A stretch of DNA of 64,000 bases from Rhodosorus marinus (Eukaryota > Rhodophyta > Stylonematophyceae > Stylonematales > Stylonemataceae). Under the pieces are notes generated by a model, which saw only the letters and a program-made list of their open reading frames with translations, was not told the DNA's origin and searched no databases. A program made the translations under genes and the position numbers. Shown here piece by piece: positions 10,512-21,715 of this stretch (position 1 is the stretch's first letter; every line of letters starts with the position of its first letter). The stretch spans positions 1,626,455-1,690,454 of the forward strand of contig JAMWBK010000010.1 in the NCBI GenBank assembly GCA_029953675.1. The letters are read 5' to 3'.

Positions 10512-11553
10512 AGCTGCTCTGAATTTGGATTGCTGTGCCTCTCACCCATGATATTGGTATCCACAGAAACAGCTCCGGGCCCCTAAAAGGTCGAGCGCTC
10601 TCAATGGAGTTGGCTTCCCCGATCCAAACACCGCTGAAATCTTAGCATCCAACTCGTGATTGGTCAGCCGGGTGCACATTCCAGAACGCTGCGAAGCTCA
10701 GGGTGTTGCCAGTACGATATAGCGCTCACAGCCTTCACGTAAAGGTGAGAGCTTCTGGACTGAGCTTCACTCGACCGAAGATTTTAGCTCATCCACCGTA
10801 AGCACTGTTCATATGCTCCGTTTTGATAATGGAGGAGTTGAAAAGGAACGGAGCAGAAATAATGATGGAATGAAGGAACAGTAAACTAAATTCTCTTCTC
10901 GTCCTCTGCTTGCACCAACAACCTAACGAGAGGATTGCGAACACACGAGCTGTAGGATTTTTGAGCATCCGACAATCGCGGAGTGCTTCGTCCGCAGTTG
11001 CTTTTTAAGCATACTTGCTTTTCCAGAAACCCAATTCACGAGCGCAGGGCGGCCTCTATATGCATCCTTCTTGCGCACGACGGCCTCATTGCCTTCCGTT
11101 TGACTCTAGATTGCTAATATGAAGCTAATAACTAGGACATGACAGGAGCAAACCCTCTCCACGCAAGCTGAATCCCCACTCAACTGGATGAGGAGTGCGA
11201 GCCTAGCAGAGGAAAAAGTAACTCCATTCATCGACGTTATGCAGAGAATGCTTTCTGCTGTGACAACCATAAACAATACAGGTAAATAAGTTTTTCTTCG
11301 TTATTTTATTGCACATATTCTATATCACTGAGGAGGCTCTATTTGCAGATATAGGACGGCCTGGGAGGATAGGAGGGATGGGGATGGAGGGTGACGCTAG
11401 TCTCGGGAGGAAAGGAATGGTTATAGGTTGTGGAGACCGGAAAACGTGAGAACTACTTTGTAAAGAATAGTTGTAAGGCTCGCGGTAAGTCAATTTGACT
11501 TGAGGAAGTGTGTTGCAGGAGTGAGAAGCTTCTGTCTTCTAATATCCGTTATC
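10512..11553. other. Intergenic, no recognised gene
   Basis: Non-coding stretch between COA6 and the next plus-strand gene. It contains a purine-rich tract around 11340-11440 just upstream of that gene, which may be promoter or 5' leader. No conserved ORF was found. Confidence 0.5.
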
Positions 11554-12104
11554 ATGAGTAAGTGGAAGCCGTTTCCCGTTGATCCGACAAAAATACCGTC
11601 GGCGGTGCCACCGCTGTACCCAGGTGATCTAACGGAGACAAACTGGGTGCCACCGGCCTTCAAATGGATGAAAAGAATGAGTCCGAACCTATCCGTGTTT
11701 ATCGGAACGAGCGTTCTGGTCGTTGTCCCGACCTCGTTGTACTATTTCCTCTGGCTGAATACAAGTAGGCACTCTCTTCAAAGTCTGCTCTCTCTGCTTT
11801 CATGTACCACCTTTGGGAAATGTGACACTCGTTAAACTGCAAAACGCGGTGCAGTATTAAGTTTGGAACATATTCTGGATGTGCAAGGACATTCTTTTGC
11901 ATGCTAGAGCGTTCTCACTCACAGGGAGTCTTTTTTTTTAAACTGCTAGGGACTCTTCCCGAGAGTATGTCGAAGGAATGGCGCGACGAAACAGAGAGGC
12001 AGTTCCGCGAGGGGAAGCAACAGAGATCATATGGTCTGGACAAAGTACAGATCGAACCTATTTCACAGTTCATGAAGGAGGGAAAGCACAGGCAGCAGAA
12101 GTGA
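11554..12104 (+). CDS. Small single-span membrane protein, function unknown (2 exons)
   Basis: Exon 1 is 11554-11764 and exon 2 is 11950-12104. The intron starts GTAGGC and ends after a T8 tract with CTGCTAG; phase 1 joins cleanly. The 121-residue product starts MSKWKPFPVDP. It has one transmembrane segment at about residues 48-66 (VFIGTSVLVVVPTSLYYFL) and a charged C-terminal tail (KEWRDETERQFREGKQQR). The size and layout recall accessory subunits of mitochondrial respiratory complexes, but no specific family was recognised. Confidence 0.6.
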
Positions 12105-13516
12105 ACCCTTGCCAATCTCAGGGATGCGTGGAGCACTCCGATAAAACTAATTGGGTTGGGGTTCAGGTCATCCCCCCGATGCTCCACCAACCAGGAGTAC
12201 TTACTAGAGTGGTTCTAGTTAGTAAACAAAAGTTTCAGTACACTTCGTTAGCCTGGTCAAGTGAATTCTCTTGAAGAACTCCATCTTCTGGGACACTTGT
12301 GTGACCTTCCCCCATGCCGTTCCGACCTCAGAGGCAAAGAATTGGTTCAAGCATTACTACATCGAAGTGTGCCGTGAAAAGCCTCTGAGCCGTCGCCCTT
12401 GGCTGCAGTATTGAATCCCGGTGAGACATATTGACAGTATGCCTGTTCGACTAAAGCACGTTGTCTTCAGGTGAAGAGCACTAAAGCTCTGCACGGATCT
12501 GACGATCACAGTTTAGGTCTACCGGATCTGATACTCACAGTTTAGGTCTACCGGAGGTGGGTCGCAACAAACGCAATTTTATCGCACTGGTAGGTACCCC
12601 ACCGTAAACCGTTTAGCTCTGAAGAATAGCTCGACAAGCCAGCCCCCCAGAAAAGATTAACGGGTTGCTTTGTGATATGTATTTTTGGCGCTCTTTTCGG
12701 AAGCTTTGGCTTTCTACAGTTTAACCATAGCCCTAACCCCAGGAGCTCATGATGCTTCCAGAAAACAACGGGGCACGTGGAACACCCAATCCATTTTTTT
12801 CTAGTTCCATATTTCAACAGCAAAATATTTTTTGGGATTCTGAGAACAGATTTGAGGGCTACCAGGATTCCTCCGCGGCGTTTGCGAGCAGTTTTTGAAG
12901 GTCGTTTTTGTTGGGATTCCGCGATTCTCTGGAAACTCGCGAGTTCTGCCCCAGAGGGATTTCTGTTTAGCGAAATTTGTAGCTAAATATTAGACATGCT
13001 GATTGGGGCCGACTGAGGGGTTTGGAATGCCTCTCCGACGGAGAACATAGAGTTGCTTATCGAGAGGCTTTGTCCTGGATGAAAACCGTGTAGCAGGAAA
13101 CTCAAGCGAGAACTGTGAAAGAGAAGGATACTGGACCTTGTCCGCCTGCGATCCGTGCAGCGGTGGTATTCTCCCTACCCGCAGAAAGTAGCATTCACAA
13201 TTCTTTGCGGCCCGGTCCAAAACCAGAATTCTCGAAGGATTCTGCCGAAGGGACGGAGAAAGTGCTGATCAGCTTCTTAGCCGAAATCTGACAGGCTACG
13301 AGCGATCGAAGATACGTCAGCAAAAGGGAAAGGGCTCCTTTGGTTAGGTCAGACCATCAGATGTACGTTCGTTCCTCTCCGGAAGCTTTTTCCTGGACCA
13401 CGAGTATTTGGTTTTGACAACGCTTTGCCTTGCCTTGCAGAAACTGGAGCATGGAGTAAACCTCGCACTCCATTGCCCAGATCTGTATCCAGGAGTTCAG
13501 ATACCTTGCTTCCGTT
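12105..13516. other. Intergenic with a short tandem repeat
   Basis: Non-coding stretch. It contains two tandem copies of a 29-base unit at 12495-12552 (GGATCTGA..., with CACAGTTTAGGTCTACC). No ORF with recognisable motifs was seen on either strand. Confidence 0.5.
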
Positions 13517-15943
13517 ATGGGTAAGCGAAATGAAATAGACCTTTCATCTCTGTTGTCGTTCGAGGAAGGTCCTGCGAGAGAGTAAGCGTGAACCCATTCT
13601 CCAATACTGGCTAGCATCTTTTGGTTCGTGGAGCTCGGGCATTGCTCTGCTTAAGTTCGTTCCAGGTTTCAGTACGCTAGACAAACAATTGGCTTTGGAC
13701 ATGTAGTGCTCACGATACTCCGCCGGCTCGGATCCTTTGGTTCCACCTTGCTTAGGTTTGATGATCTCTTGGCGGAGTTGACCGTGAATTCCAGACCCGT
13801 AATACACTTTTTAACTTCTGTAGCCGCCGATAACTCTGCACACGTCAACGCGATTTCTTTCGTGCTTGAATGGCGTATCTACCACTCTTCGTCGGACAAG
13901 AGGTTGCCCCTCTTGTACTTGTTGGACTCCATCGTAAAGAACGTTGGGTATGCGTATAATAGTCGGATCGCGGAGAACATTGTGGAAACCTTCACCAATG
14001 CGTATGAGTTCTCCTCGCTTGAGTTGCGGCAAGTCATGAAGACGCTTCTAAACACGTGGTTTGGACTGTTCGATACAAGTATCTGTGACGCCATATTAGT
14101 GCGTCTGAATGAGATGGATAAGGCAGGAGTGAAAGCTGGTTTAGTATATGTAAACCCGCGAGCTTTGAGAAAGCCTGCCGGTTTGAAGCAAATTCAACAA
14201 AAGAAAATTCTCGAGCAGAAGCTGCGCGTGTCACGAGCTAAGCAGAAAGCAGATCCGAAGGCCATCCGCGGAGACGACTCGAACCCGAATGTGAGTTCGC
14301 ATTCACACAGGCATACAATTGTTTTCTGTTCCTCCCTAACAGATTACACTCTTTCTTTTCGAATGTCAAGGTGGTGGAGGTTGATGACAATGATGGTGCA
14401 TTATCGCTACGTGTCGATGTAGGTTTTGCACAACTATGGAAGAATAAACTGCTAATAACCAGAGCGCGAGGCTTCGTTTTGTTTAACAAAAGCTCTGTTC
14501 TACGCTCGCCCTCAGGGGATGGACTACAACAATGTTGAGAGGCAAACTGAAAATTTGGTCAAGGAGATAGCAGAGGGTTTGTTGAAGAAAGAACAGCCCT
14601 CTGAGGAAAAGATTACTAAGCTGAAGAGGTTGGTGAACTACCAACTCAAGAGAGCAAAAGATGATATGACTATCGAAGGGCTTAACGCCTTGGTTGTCAT
14701 GATTCGACAACTGGAAGGCGACAAAAAAAGTGAAGAGCCATCGCAGACTTTAGCCACGCCCGACAAGGATGGTCCTGCTGAACAATCCGAACAATGGAAG
14801 GAGGGAGCGCAGCTCGACGAGCAGGACGGTAGACAATCAGATTCACCTGATAGCAGAGCGATCGCAGTTGCGACGGACAATGTAAGCAAGAACAACGGCG
14901 GATTCTGTGTTGGAGAGGGAGGTCAACAAGCGCGATCACAGGTAGCAGCTGAGCATGAAGTCACTGGCGCAAGCTATGGCATGGGCCCCGGTCAATCGGA
15001 AGTGGTGAGCACTTCTCACCAGGGATCATCGATAGACCCTGCTCAGATCGCCTCCCTTTTGTCGCAATCGGTGACCGGAGGCGCCCAAATAACGCCGTCT
15101 AGCTCTGGGACTGCAGCACAAAGTGGATCGCATAATCAATTGGGTGGAATTCTGCCTCTCAGTGCTGTGGACGCTGAAAGGCTTGGTACCTTGTCCGCGC
15201 TTGCCTCAAGCGCTGGTGTCACCCCCGAGACTTTGATCCAGCTGTTGGAGATGACACAAGGACAACCGCAGATAGCCCCGTTGCAGGCGCAGCCAGTTGG
15301 ACTACAGCAGAGTGTACCTGTCCAACAACAATCATCGCCGGCCTCCGCTGACAGCTTGGTGTCTATGCTACAGAAGCAACTGTCCTCGTTGCTTGACCCG
15401 AGTGCCCAGAACGCTGCTGATTTCATGGGAGCTATGATGCAGGGGTCGGCGCAGTATGTCGTTCCTACAAATGCTGGAAACCCAGCACCTACAATCGTGA
15501 AAGCGGATCAGGCAGGGGCGCTCTGGGGCCAAGCGCCCTCTTCAATTCAACATTCGATGGCTCCTCATGCCCAGTATTCGGCTACTGGAGGTTTTCCGTT
15601 CGCGAACCTCCAAGGGCAACTGCCATTCTCGACGGATCCCAAAGTAGCGATAGCAGAAAACGGTACAGCGAAGAACGAAGTACGAACTGATGCACCAGCC
15701 GGTTCGAAAAGGAAAGAATCCCGAAGAGACCGAGCAAAGGGGAGCTCCGCGGGAAAGAGGCATGCGAAAAAGTCTGGAAAAGGTCGCAACCGAAATTGGT
15801 CGCGATACCGACGGGAGACGCACGCTGACGCTGACGAGGGAGCCGAAGACCCCGAGGGCTGGTTGGCAGCCCTTCAGGAGCAGCAGGAACAGCTCGGTGA
15901 TGAGGAAGATGGTGAAATTGTTGAGGAAGGAGAAGTGGAATAG
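13517..15943 (+). CDS. PCF11: Pcf11-like pre-mRNA cleavage factor (4 exons)
   Basis: Exons are 13517-13581, 13756-14290, 14371-14418 and 14516-15943. The introns start GTAAGC, GTGAGT and GTAGGT and end AG, with matching phases. The 691-residue product begins MGKRNEIDLS. It has a CTD-interacting domain at about residues 22-135 (ELTVNSRPVIHFL, LPLLYLLDSIVKNVG), which is diagnostic of Pcf11. This subunit of cleavage factor CF II binds the RNA polymerase II tail and couples 3'-end cleavage to termination. A coiled segment (ENLVKEIAEGLLKK), a long Gln/Ser/Ala-rich stretch, a Lys/Arg block (KRKESRRDRAKG) and an acidic tail follow. The zinc-finger and Clp1-binding region of yeast Pcf11 is not evident. 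Exons 1 and 3 are less certain. Confidence 0.82.
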
Positions 15944-18507
15944 CGGTTGAAGGACTCTGGACATCTGCTCTGCTTTTAACTACGAACTAACTTGAGCTTT
16001 AGGACCGTGGCACCCGGCGTACGAATTAAGGTTGCTTTGCACACTTGAGGATGTCGCGATCTCGGGTGGTTGTATATCGCTATTATGCCTAAAAGCTGTG
16101 ACTGATAATCGGTTAACGCTAAATTTCGACTCTCGACGGTTGTCGCATCTTTCTCGACAAGCCAGACTCTGCCTGCCAAGACTCATTCGCCAGACCTGTG
16201 ATTCTGCGATTTGTATTAGCAAGGATTAGCAGTGCTGACGTGGGACCCCGCCTTGCGAGCTGCTTACATCCGCAGCAAAGCGTTTCCCCTCGAAGCTTTT
16301 ATGCGTATATGCGTTTAGAGGTCAGAATTCGTCGACACAACCTTTTCTCAATCTCATTTCGAATTGCGTAAGGGGACATGGAACAACTGTGGCTGGCGCG
16401 GCTTTCTCATTAGAACTGGGAAGCTACTCGTCTTTATTTGACTTCCTGGTAGCTCGTCCGCAACTGGCTCCACGCGAAAGCAGCTGTTGGTGGCATAAAT
16501 TTCTCCTGTTAAAACTGTACTCTCCTCCTCAGACCTGCCTACTTTTTCTGCAACGGGAAGTAGTCGTGCTTGTCGGGAAGAAATCGGATAATTCACACGA
16601 TTTCCCACGGAGTTGCTCAAATGCTCAGTGCTTACTAATTCATTTGGTTCCACATAGAGTTCTCCGGGGCTGGTGTTAAATTTATCACCCAACTGAGAAG
16701 CAAAGCACCGATTGCAGACTGAAATAAGAAGAACTGCAGAGAACATCAACAGTTTCTAGAGCAAAAATCCTAAATCAGGATTTGAGGTATCCCTCATCCC
16801 TTTACTCAGAGCAAACTACCTTGAGAAGGCAGACACAAGATGTTAACGACGACGCGCGTCATCAGCGTCTTATTTCTCGCTTCTCAGGGTAGTTAGGCTC
16901 TGGCTAAACGGACGGAATGACGGCGCGTCAAACAATAACCCGCGGTTGATCCCACGGAGTCAAAGACAGTTCCGTGAGGAGGCTATCAAGACGTCTTGGG
17001 TCGCTTCGAAAGAGATACACGAAGCCAACAAGAAACTGTGCTATCAACTAAGCTATAGCGCTCAGCGATGAAAGGAACAAAGAGATATAATAATGCCGAG
17101 TCGCGAAGCGCAGAGTGTCACATTTCGTAACTGGACTCTTTCAATTGCCTCCTTGACCGACCCATCCGCGTTTTAGTGCGGCTGAAACTGGCATTTGTAT
17201 AGGTTGGCATCCTAGTCGGCCAACCATTCGCGAAATGCTGCCAAATGGTTTCTGCGTAGTTCAGGTACACAAGCGACTAGAGCACAGGACAGCTGTTAAG
17301 ACCAAGAGAAAGTCTGGTCATTACAAGAGGGTGGCTTGAAACACTGTGTAGTTCCAAGATCGAGGCAGGCAAGGAGCGAGAAAGATATGCTGATTCACTG
17401 ACGAGAAATAATAATAATAAATGAAGAAGTTGGCTAAAGACCACAGTTTAAGAAAACAGATTGGTTATGGCTCCTCTTCATAATATGTTTTTTTGCTCGA
17501 TTGCAGAATTGCTCGGAACGGTATAGAACTACAGGATGATGACCATTGCGTTTGCTGGCTGCTGTTACCATCTTGGTTTTGGCGGTTTAGTTATCTATGC
17601 CGAAAGTGGACGGCGGTTTAGTTATCTATGCCGAAAGTGGACGGCGGTTTAGTTATCTATGCCGAAAGTGGACGGCGGTTTCTGCGGGCGTTCCAGCGTC
17701 AGAAAAAGGATGGTTATGGTCTTAGTCGTTTCGCTAGGAACTCGTTAGAGCGGGAAAGCGGTCGAAAGCTCCACCACGCACTCTGAGAATTGTATTTCCA
17801 AAAAAATTCGTAACCGCTATCCAACAGGACAACATATTTTCTTAGAACGTGTCCCTTTTTTTTTTAAAGAACTCGTCCATAGCGCGGCTGAACAACGAGT
17901 GCTGCGGAGATCTGCAGGGTTCTGCGGAAACGACTGAACCGACGGTGCTCGCATTCGGACCATATTTTCTTCGAGTGTGTCACTTTAGAAACTCGTCCGA
18001 ATAGCGGCTCGAGAACTAGTGCCGCGGAGGTCTGCGGGGTTCTGCGGAAACAGCTGAACAAACTGTGCTCGCATGCGAACCAACAGAGCCGACGCTAGGT
18101 AGCAAGATCTCGCAACGGACGGCAGGGCCTGCTGATGCGTTTCGAGGATATGCATGTCATTTCATCAAAGCAAGTCCCTTCAACTGAAATGATCCCAACC
18201 CTTTAGTTTCTTGGAAGTTGGATTCCAAGACATTAAAAAGGACTACTCAGGCGTTTTGGGCCAGAACTCTGTTTCGCTTCTGAGTCAGCTGATTGATGGC
18301 TAAGATTCGTTGCTGCCGAACAGGAGTTGAAGTTGACGGGGGGCTTTTAAATAGGTCAGTGAGGGGGACGGGGCAGCCACGAGCGTGTGCGCTTCCACAG
18401 TTCAGAGCTTTTAGTTCAGAGGAAGGGACTTGTGGAGCAATATGGAAAGTTGAGTGGCAATTAGCGGGTTTGGTTTCGAACGTTCAAAACACTTGGCTCT
18501 TGTTGCG
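15944..18507. other. Intergenic with two tandem-repeat blocks
   Basis: Mostly non-coding. 17581-17681 holds three identical copies of a 31-base unit (GGCGGTTTAGTTATCTATGC...) plus a partial fourth. 17869-18083 holds two diverged copies of a unit of about 120 bases starting AACTCGTCC. A possible small minus-strand ORF lies at 16354-16746 and is listed separately. Confidence 0.6.
16354..16746 (-). CDS. Possible small secreted protein, doubtful
   Basis: An ORF of 130 residues from ATG 16746 starts MFSAVLLISVCNRCFAS, which could be a signal peptide. The rest is polar with few cysteines and no known motif. The only support is the hydrophobic start and the uninterrupted frame; it may be chance. 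Confidence 0.2.
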   Translation of the reverse strand: MFSAVLLISVCNRCFASQLGDKFNTSPGELYVEPNELVSTEHLSNSVGNRVNYPISSRQARLLPVAEKVGRSEEESTVLTGEIYATNSCFRVEPVADELPGSQIKTSSFPVLMRKPRQPQLFHVPLRNSK

Positions 18508-20349
18508 ATGCAGTTGACAGCCAGCAGTTTCACCGTTGTAACAGATGGACAAGTTGTCCTTGGGGGTTTCAACGGTGTGCGAAAGATTGTTTGCTCTGTG
18601 GGTGCTGGAGCCAGGAAAATCGCGATTCTCGAGGAGTTGCTAGGTAGTACAAGCAGCGCGATTGGGGAGACTTGGGAACATGGCCACGTCGCGAGGGGTT
18701 TCATTTCCAATGATATCGGAGTTCTTGACGTTATAGGGCTAGATGGTGGTGGGGCCGAAATAGGAGACCCCTCAACGGAGGAGGAGGGCGAAATCTGGGA
18801 AACCCGAGCGAATCTCTTTGCTCTTCTTGGTGCGGACGTTATTCTGTTGAACTTGAGCATTAACGACGTCGCGAGGAGGGATGGATCATATTTCCAACTC
18901 ATCAACCGTGCACAAGAGTTAGGGCGCGTTGGAGACGTTTTCGTTCTGCTGCACGATTACGACGAGAGGACACGAGAGGAGAAGCTAAAGTCAATGGTCT
19001 TGGATAGGCTTTCAGTGGAGATTGAACCAGATAGGGTCTTTATCGCCCCCCATTCAAAATACATGAAAGCGGAATTTAAGGCCAGCCTAGCACAAGCGAG
19101 GTCATATGTGCTATCGTGCATTGGAAAACAGTCGGATTCGGAGCAGCCTGCGCGCTTGCAGCTTGCATGGGAACTGTCCCGGGCTGGTTCAGTTCCTCTC
19201 ACTTCTAGGATGCTGTCGCTGGCTGTCTGGAGTGACGAATCTGCACATCAGCTGCTTCGAGGCCTGTCTAGCTCTTTGGAATCTATTCAGTTGAGCTCGG
19301 GGGAGGTTGGCAAGCGGCTATCGGAGACGCGCATGAGTCTGCTCGCGGAGTTTTCCGCTGGCTTGTGGTGTAACCCATTGTGTGAGCCCTGCTTCGCGAT
19401 GGAAAAGGTTGCTGAATTCAACGAGAATGTTGAGGGAATAGTGACACAGTTCTTTTCGGATCACCTAAGCCGTGTTAAGTACAATCTCGTGACCAAAGCG
19501 AAGTCGCGTCTGAATAGAAAACCCGAAAGAGACTCTGACATACCCTTCAGCACACACTACAGGATGGTTCTTCGCCAAGCAGTCGCCGAATTCGACTACC
19601 GTGCTGACCGAGGCAGCATGGACTGCTTGCGTGAGCCTCTTTTGCTAGCGAGAAAGATTCTATTGACGGAAATAGAAATGATGGCAGTTGGCTGCCGAGA
19701 GACTCGAGCGGAAATCACAGAACGTTCAGCTGTGGAAAGATTTCGGGCCACTTTCGAAACCGAACTAGGTCTGAGGCATCCTGTGGAGACCGCGTCTTTA
19801 ACCTACTGGTCCGAGGTTACGAGCACAGCTCGAACGGTTTGGAGAGGAGTCGAAGAGCACCTGCAATATGCCCTCGACTATGAAATGTTGGGATTCCAAC
19901 CATCTGAGGTATCGCGGCGAGTGGCAGACATATCAGTGTCTTGCCATACTGTTGCGGTGAATGTGTGCCGCGCAGCATGTGGTAGCGAGAGGGTTTTTTC
20001 AAATAAGCTTAGAGAGGTATTGCGGGCTCGTATGCCGGATCGGTGGCCAGCCACCCTAAGTTTTCCCCAGCAGGTCAGAGAAATTGCAACAACTACTGGC
20101 CTGAGGATAGCCCTGTTCAGCTTTGTTCTGTTGGGTCAGCTGAAGGAAGTTCTTGGGCAACCGCCGCCGCCGATCGTTGAGCACTTCTCGGCGGAGGCTC
20201 GTGAGAGGTTGGTACAGGATCTTACACGATCTGCTGAGGCTGAAGGACGAAGGGCACTCTTCGACCAACTCGGCCACGGACTTGAGTTTGCCCGCACGCT
20301 CGCGTCTGTTGTTGTTGGCGTTTCGAACACCGTGTCCATGATTCGATAG
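18508..20349 (+). CDS. Sey1/RHD3-like protein with a degenerate GTPase site
   Basis: Single exon of 613 residues from ATG 18508; a TGA at 18451 lies in frame just upstream. The N-terminal third follows the layout of the Sey1/RHD3/atlastin dynamin-like GTPases that fuse ER membranes: LFALLGADVILLNLSINDVAR matches their FALAxSDxxxxNxWxxDxGR region, and FVLLHDYDERTREEKLKSMV matches the RD/LExLK segment. The P-loop position reads VGAGARKIAILEELLG, which lacks the canonical GKS/T. The switch region has LDGGGAEIG where active enzymes have D-x-E-G. The C-terminal part is helical. No clear paired transmembrane hairpin is visible at the very end, although a hydrophobic stretch (LRIALFSFVLLGQL) lies near residue 540. 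It is probably a pseudo-GTPase. Confidence 0.6.
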   Translation: MQLTASSFTVVTDGQVVLGGFNGVRKIVCSVGAGARKIAILEELLGSTSSAIGETWEHGHVARGFISNDIGVLDVIGLDGGGAEIGDPSTEEEGEIWETRANLFALLGADVILLNLSINDVARRDGSYFQLINRAQELGRVGDVFVLLHDYDERTREEKLKSMVLDRLSVEIEPDRVFIAPHSKYMKAEFKASLAQARSYVLSCIGKQSDSEQPARLQLAWELSRAGSVPLTSRMLSLAVWSDESAHQLLRGLSSSLESIQLSSGEVGKRLSETRMSLLAEFSAGLWCNPLCEPCFAMEKVAEFNENVEGIVTQFFSDHLSRVKYNLVTKAKSRLNRKPERDSDIPFSTHYRMVLRQAVAEFDYRADRGSMDCLREPLLLARKILLTEIEMMAVGCRETRAEITERSAVERFRATFETELGLRHPVETASLTYWSEVTSTARTVWRGVEEHLQYALDYEMLGFQPSEVSRRVADISVSCHTVAVNVCRAACGSERVFSNKLREVLRARMPDRWPATLSFPQQVREIATTTGLRIALFSFVLLGQLKEVLGQPPPPIVEHFSAEARERLVQDLTRSAEAEGRRALFDQLGHGLEFARTLASVVVGVSNTVSMIR

Positions 20350-20388
20350 GTGTGGAATACATAGCAGTTCACTAGTCGTTTGGGGTGA

Positions 20389-20422
20389 TATTCTTCTACG
20401 AGCAGGTGCTCGTAGAAGAATA
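20389..20422. repeat. Perfect hairpin in the 3' flank of the Sey1-like gene
   Basis: TATTCTTCTACGAGCA (20389-20404) pairs with TGCTCGTAGAAGAATA (20407-20422): 16 base pairs around a 2-base centre, starting 40 bases after the stop codon. It could act in the 3' UTR or be a small palindromic insertion. Confidence 0.8.
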
Positions 20423-21235
20423 CCTTCCAAGTCAACTGCGCGGGACTAGTCTTTGATTCCCCTCATACGTCTTACTACTTGTATATAAAAAGATCCAATA
20501 TCTACGAAGGGAGTCGGCATTTATCATGTACCGAGATCGGGGCTGTGGGCTGTCTGCAATTTCTTGCGTGCCTATCTTAGAAAGAAAACGGTGCCTTGGG
20601 TGAAACACTTGAATAGTGGCGTAACTCTAAGTGTGTCTAGTAGTATTGGTAATTTCTTTCTGGTTGAGATAAGATTGACACGTGCGTCGTCATATCACCT
20701 CGTAGTTGCGCACAAATTCTGTGAGGAAAGTGCAGGTGGTCCGCTGCGCTTCGAAACTCTCGCATGGATGGACTTAGGCTACTGGCTGCAGATAGTAGCA
20801 AGGGCCAAAGTTGTCCCTGTATTCGAGTCCTACGTTAGAAACGCAAGGCTCGAGTCTGAGCCGAACAGGACCATTTCCAGCTTTGCACGAATATCGCTGT
20901 ACTGATTGGACGGCTATGAAGTTCACTATGAGCTATGCACCAATCTCGTCCCGTAAGATTTTAATAGAAGTATCACGAGATTTAATTGGCTTTTCTTGAT
21001 TGCTAATCGGATTAGTTCGCTGTCATTCGCTTTCCTGCCGTTTTATACCGCCAATTGGTCGATCTCCGCTGAGCGCGATCGTATAAGGGAACCGTAGTTT
21101 CGCACTACTTCAAAGGACTTTCTTTGAGACTGTGGTTCATCCTGATGCGAGCTAGCTTGCAGCGTGCAAAATGTGCTGAGTATACACGGGGTTCTTGAGC
21201 CTTTGCAATTACTAGTTTGTTCTCTGTGTTTGAGG
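20423..21235. other. Intergenic, no recognised gene
   Basis: No ORF with recognisable motifs. The last 100 bases are the probable promoter and leader of the small gene that follows. Confidence 0.5.
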
Positions 21236-21715
21236 ATGGGTCCTCCAGGACGCTATCGGTTTCCGAAGGATATATATGCTCCAACGGGTCAGTTTTGGGC
21301 TAACCCTCGGAATTGGAGGAGGAACACGGCTTTGAGTATCGCAGGTATGGCCGTTGCTTACCTGTGGCTTATAAAGGTTGGTATGGATCACGAGGTGAGT
21401 TTCAAGTAGTCAATTGTACACATCAAGGCAATCTTTTACGGGAAATTGAGGAGGCGTGCGTTTTACCGCACCCTCCCAAGCTTCGTATTAGATGCTTTGT
21501 GTTTAAAAAAACAAAAGAGGAGAAAGCGGTGTTCGGATTTTCGAAGCTAACTCTTTGTCGTTTCTGTTTGGTAGGTACTGGCTAGACCCCCAAGGAAGAA
21601 AGTGCCGTGGAGGCCGAACTTGAAACCTGTGCCGTATGGAGAGGACCCGTGGGCTCCAGAAAACCAGCGCAATTATGAAGGAGGACAGATGGACGATGCG
21701 AAGTCGCCGGAATAA
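21236..21715 (+). CDS. Small mitochondrial-type membrane protein (2 exons)
   Basis: Exon 1 is 21236-21394 and exon 2 is 21575-21715; the intron GTGAGT...TTGGTAG is 180 bases and in phase 0. The 99-residue product starts MGPPGRYRFPKDIYAPTGQF. It has a WANPRNWRRNTA stretch, then one transmembrane helix at about residues 32-48 (ALSIAGMAVAYLWLIKV), then a Pro/Trp-rich tail (PPRKKVPWRPNLKPVPYG) and an acidic end. The xPTGxxWxxPxxWRRNT plus single-helix layout resembles accessory subunits of plant respiratory complex I, but this assignment is tentative. Confidence 0.65.

Noticed and set aside
13517-15943. Annotating 14519-15943 as a separate gene
   Set aside because: Phase-compatible splice sites join it to the CTD-interacting domain exons upstream, and no promoter-like gap separates them.
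17581-17681. CRISPR-like spacing of identical units
   Set aside because: The units are contiguous with no spacers and the genome is eukaryotic; it is a simple tandem repeat.
20564-20905. 113-codon open frame between the Sey1-like and the small membrane protein genes
   Set aside because: No recognised motif, no splice support and no hydrophobic or targeting pattern.
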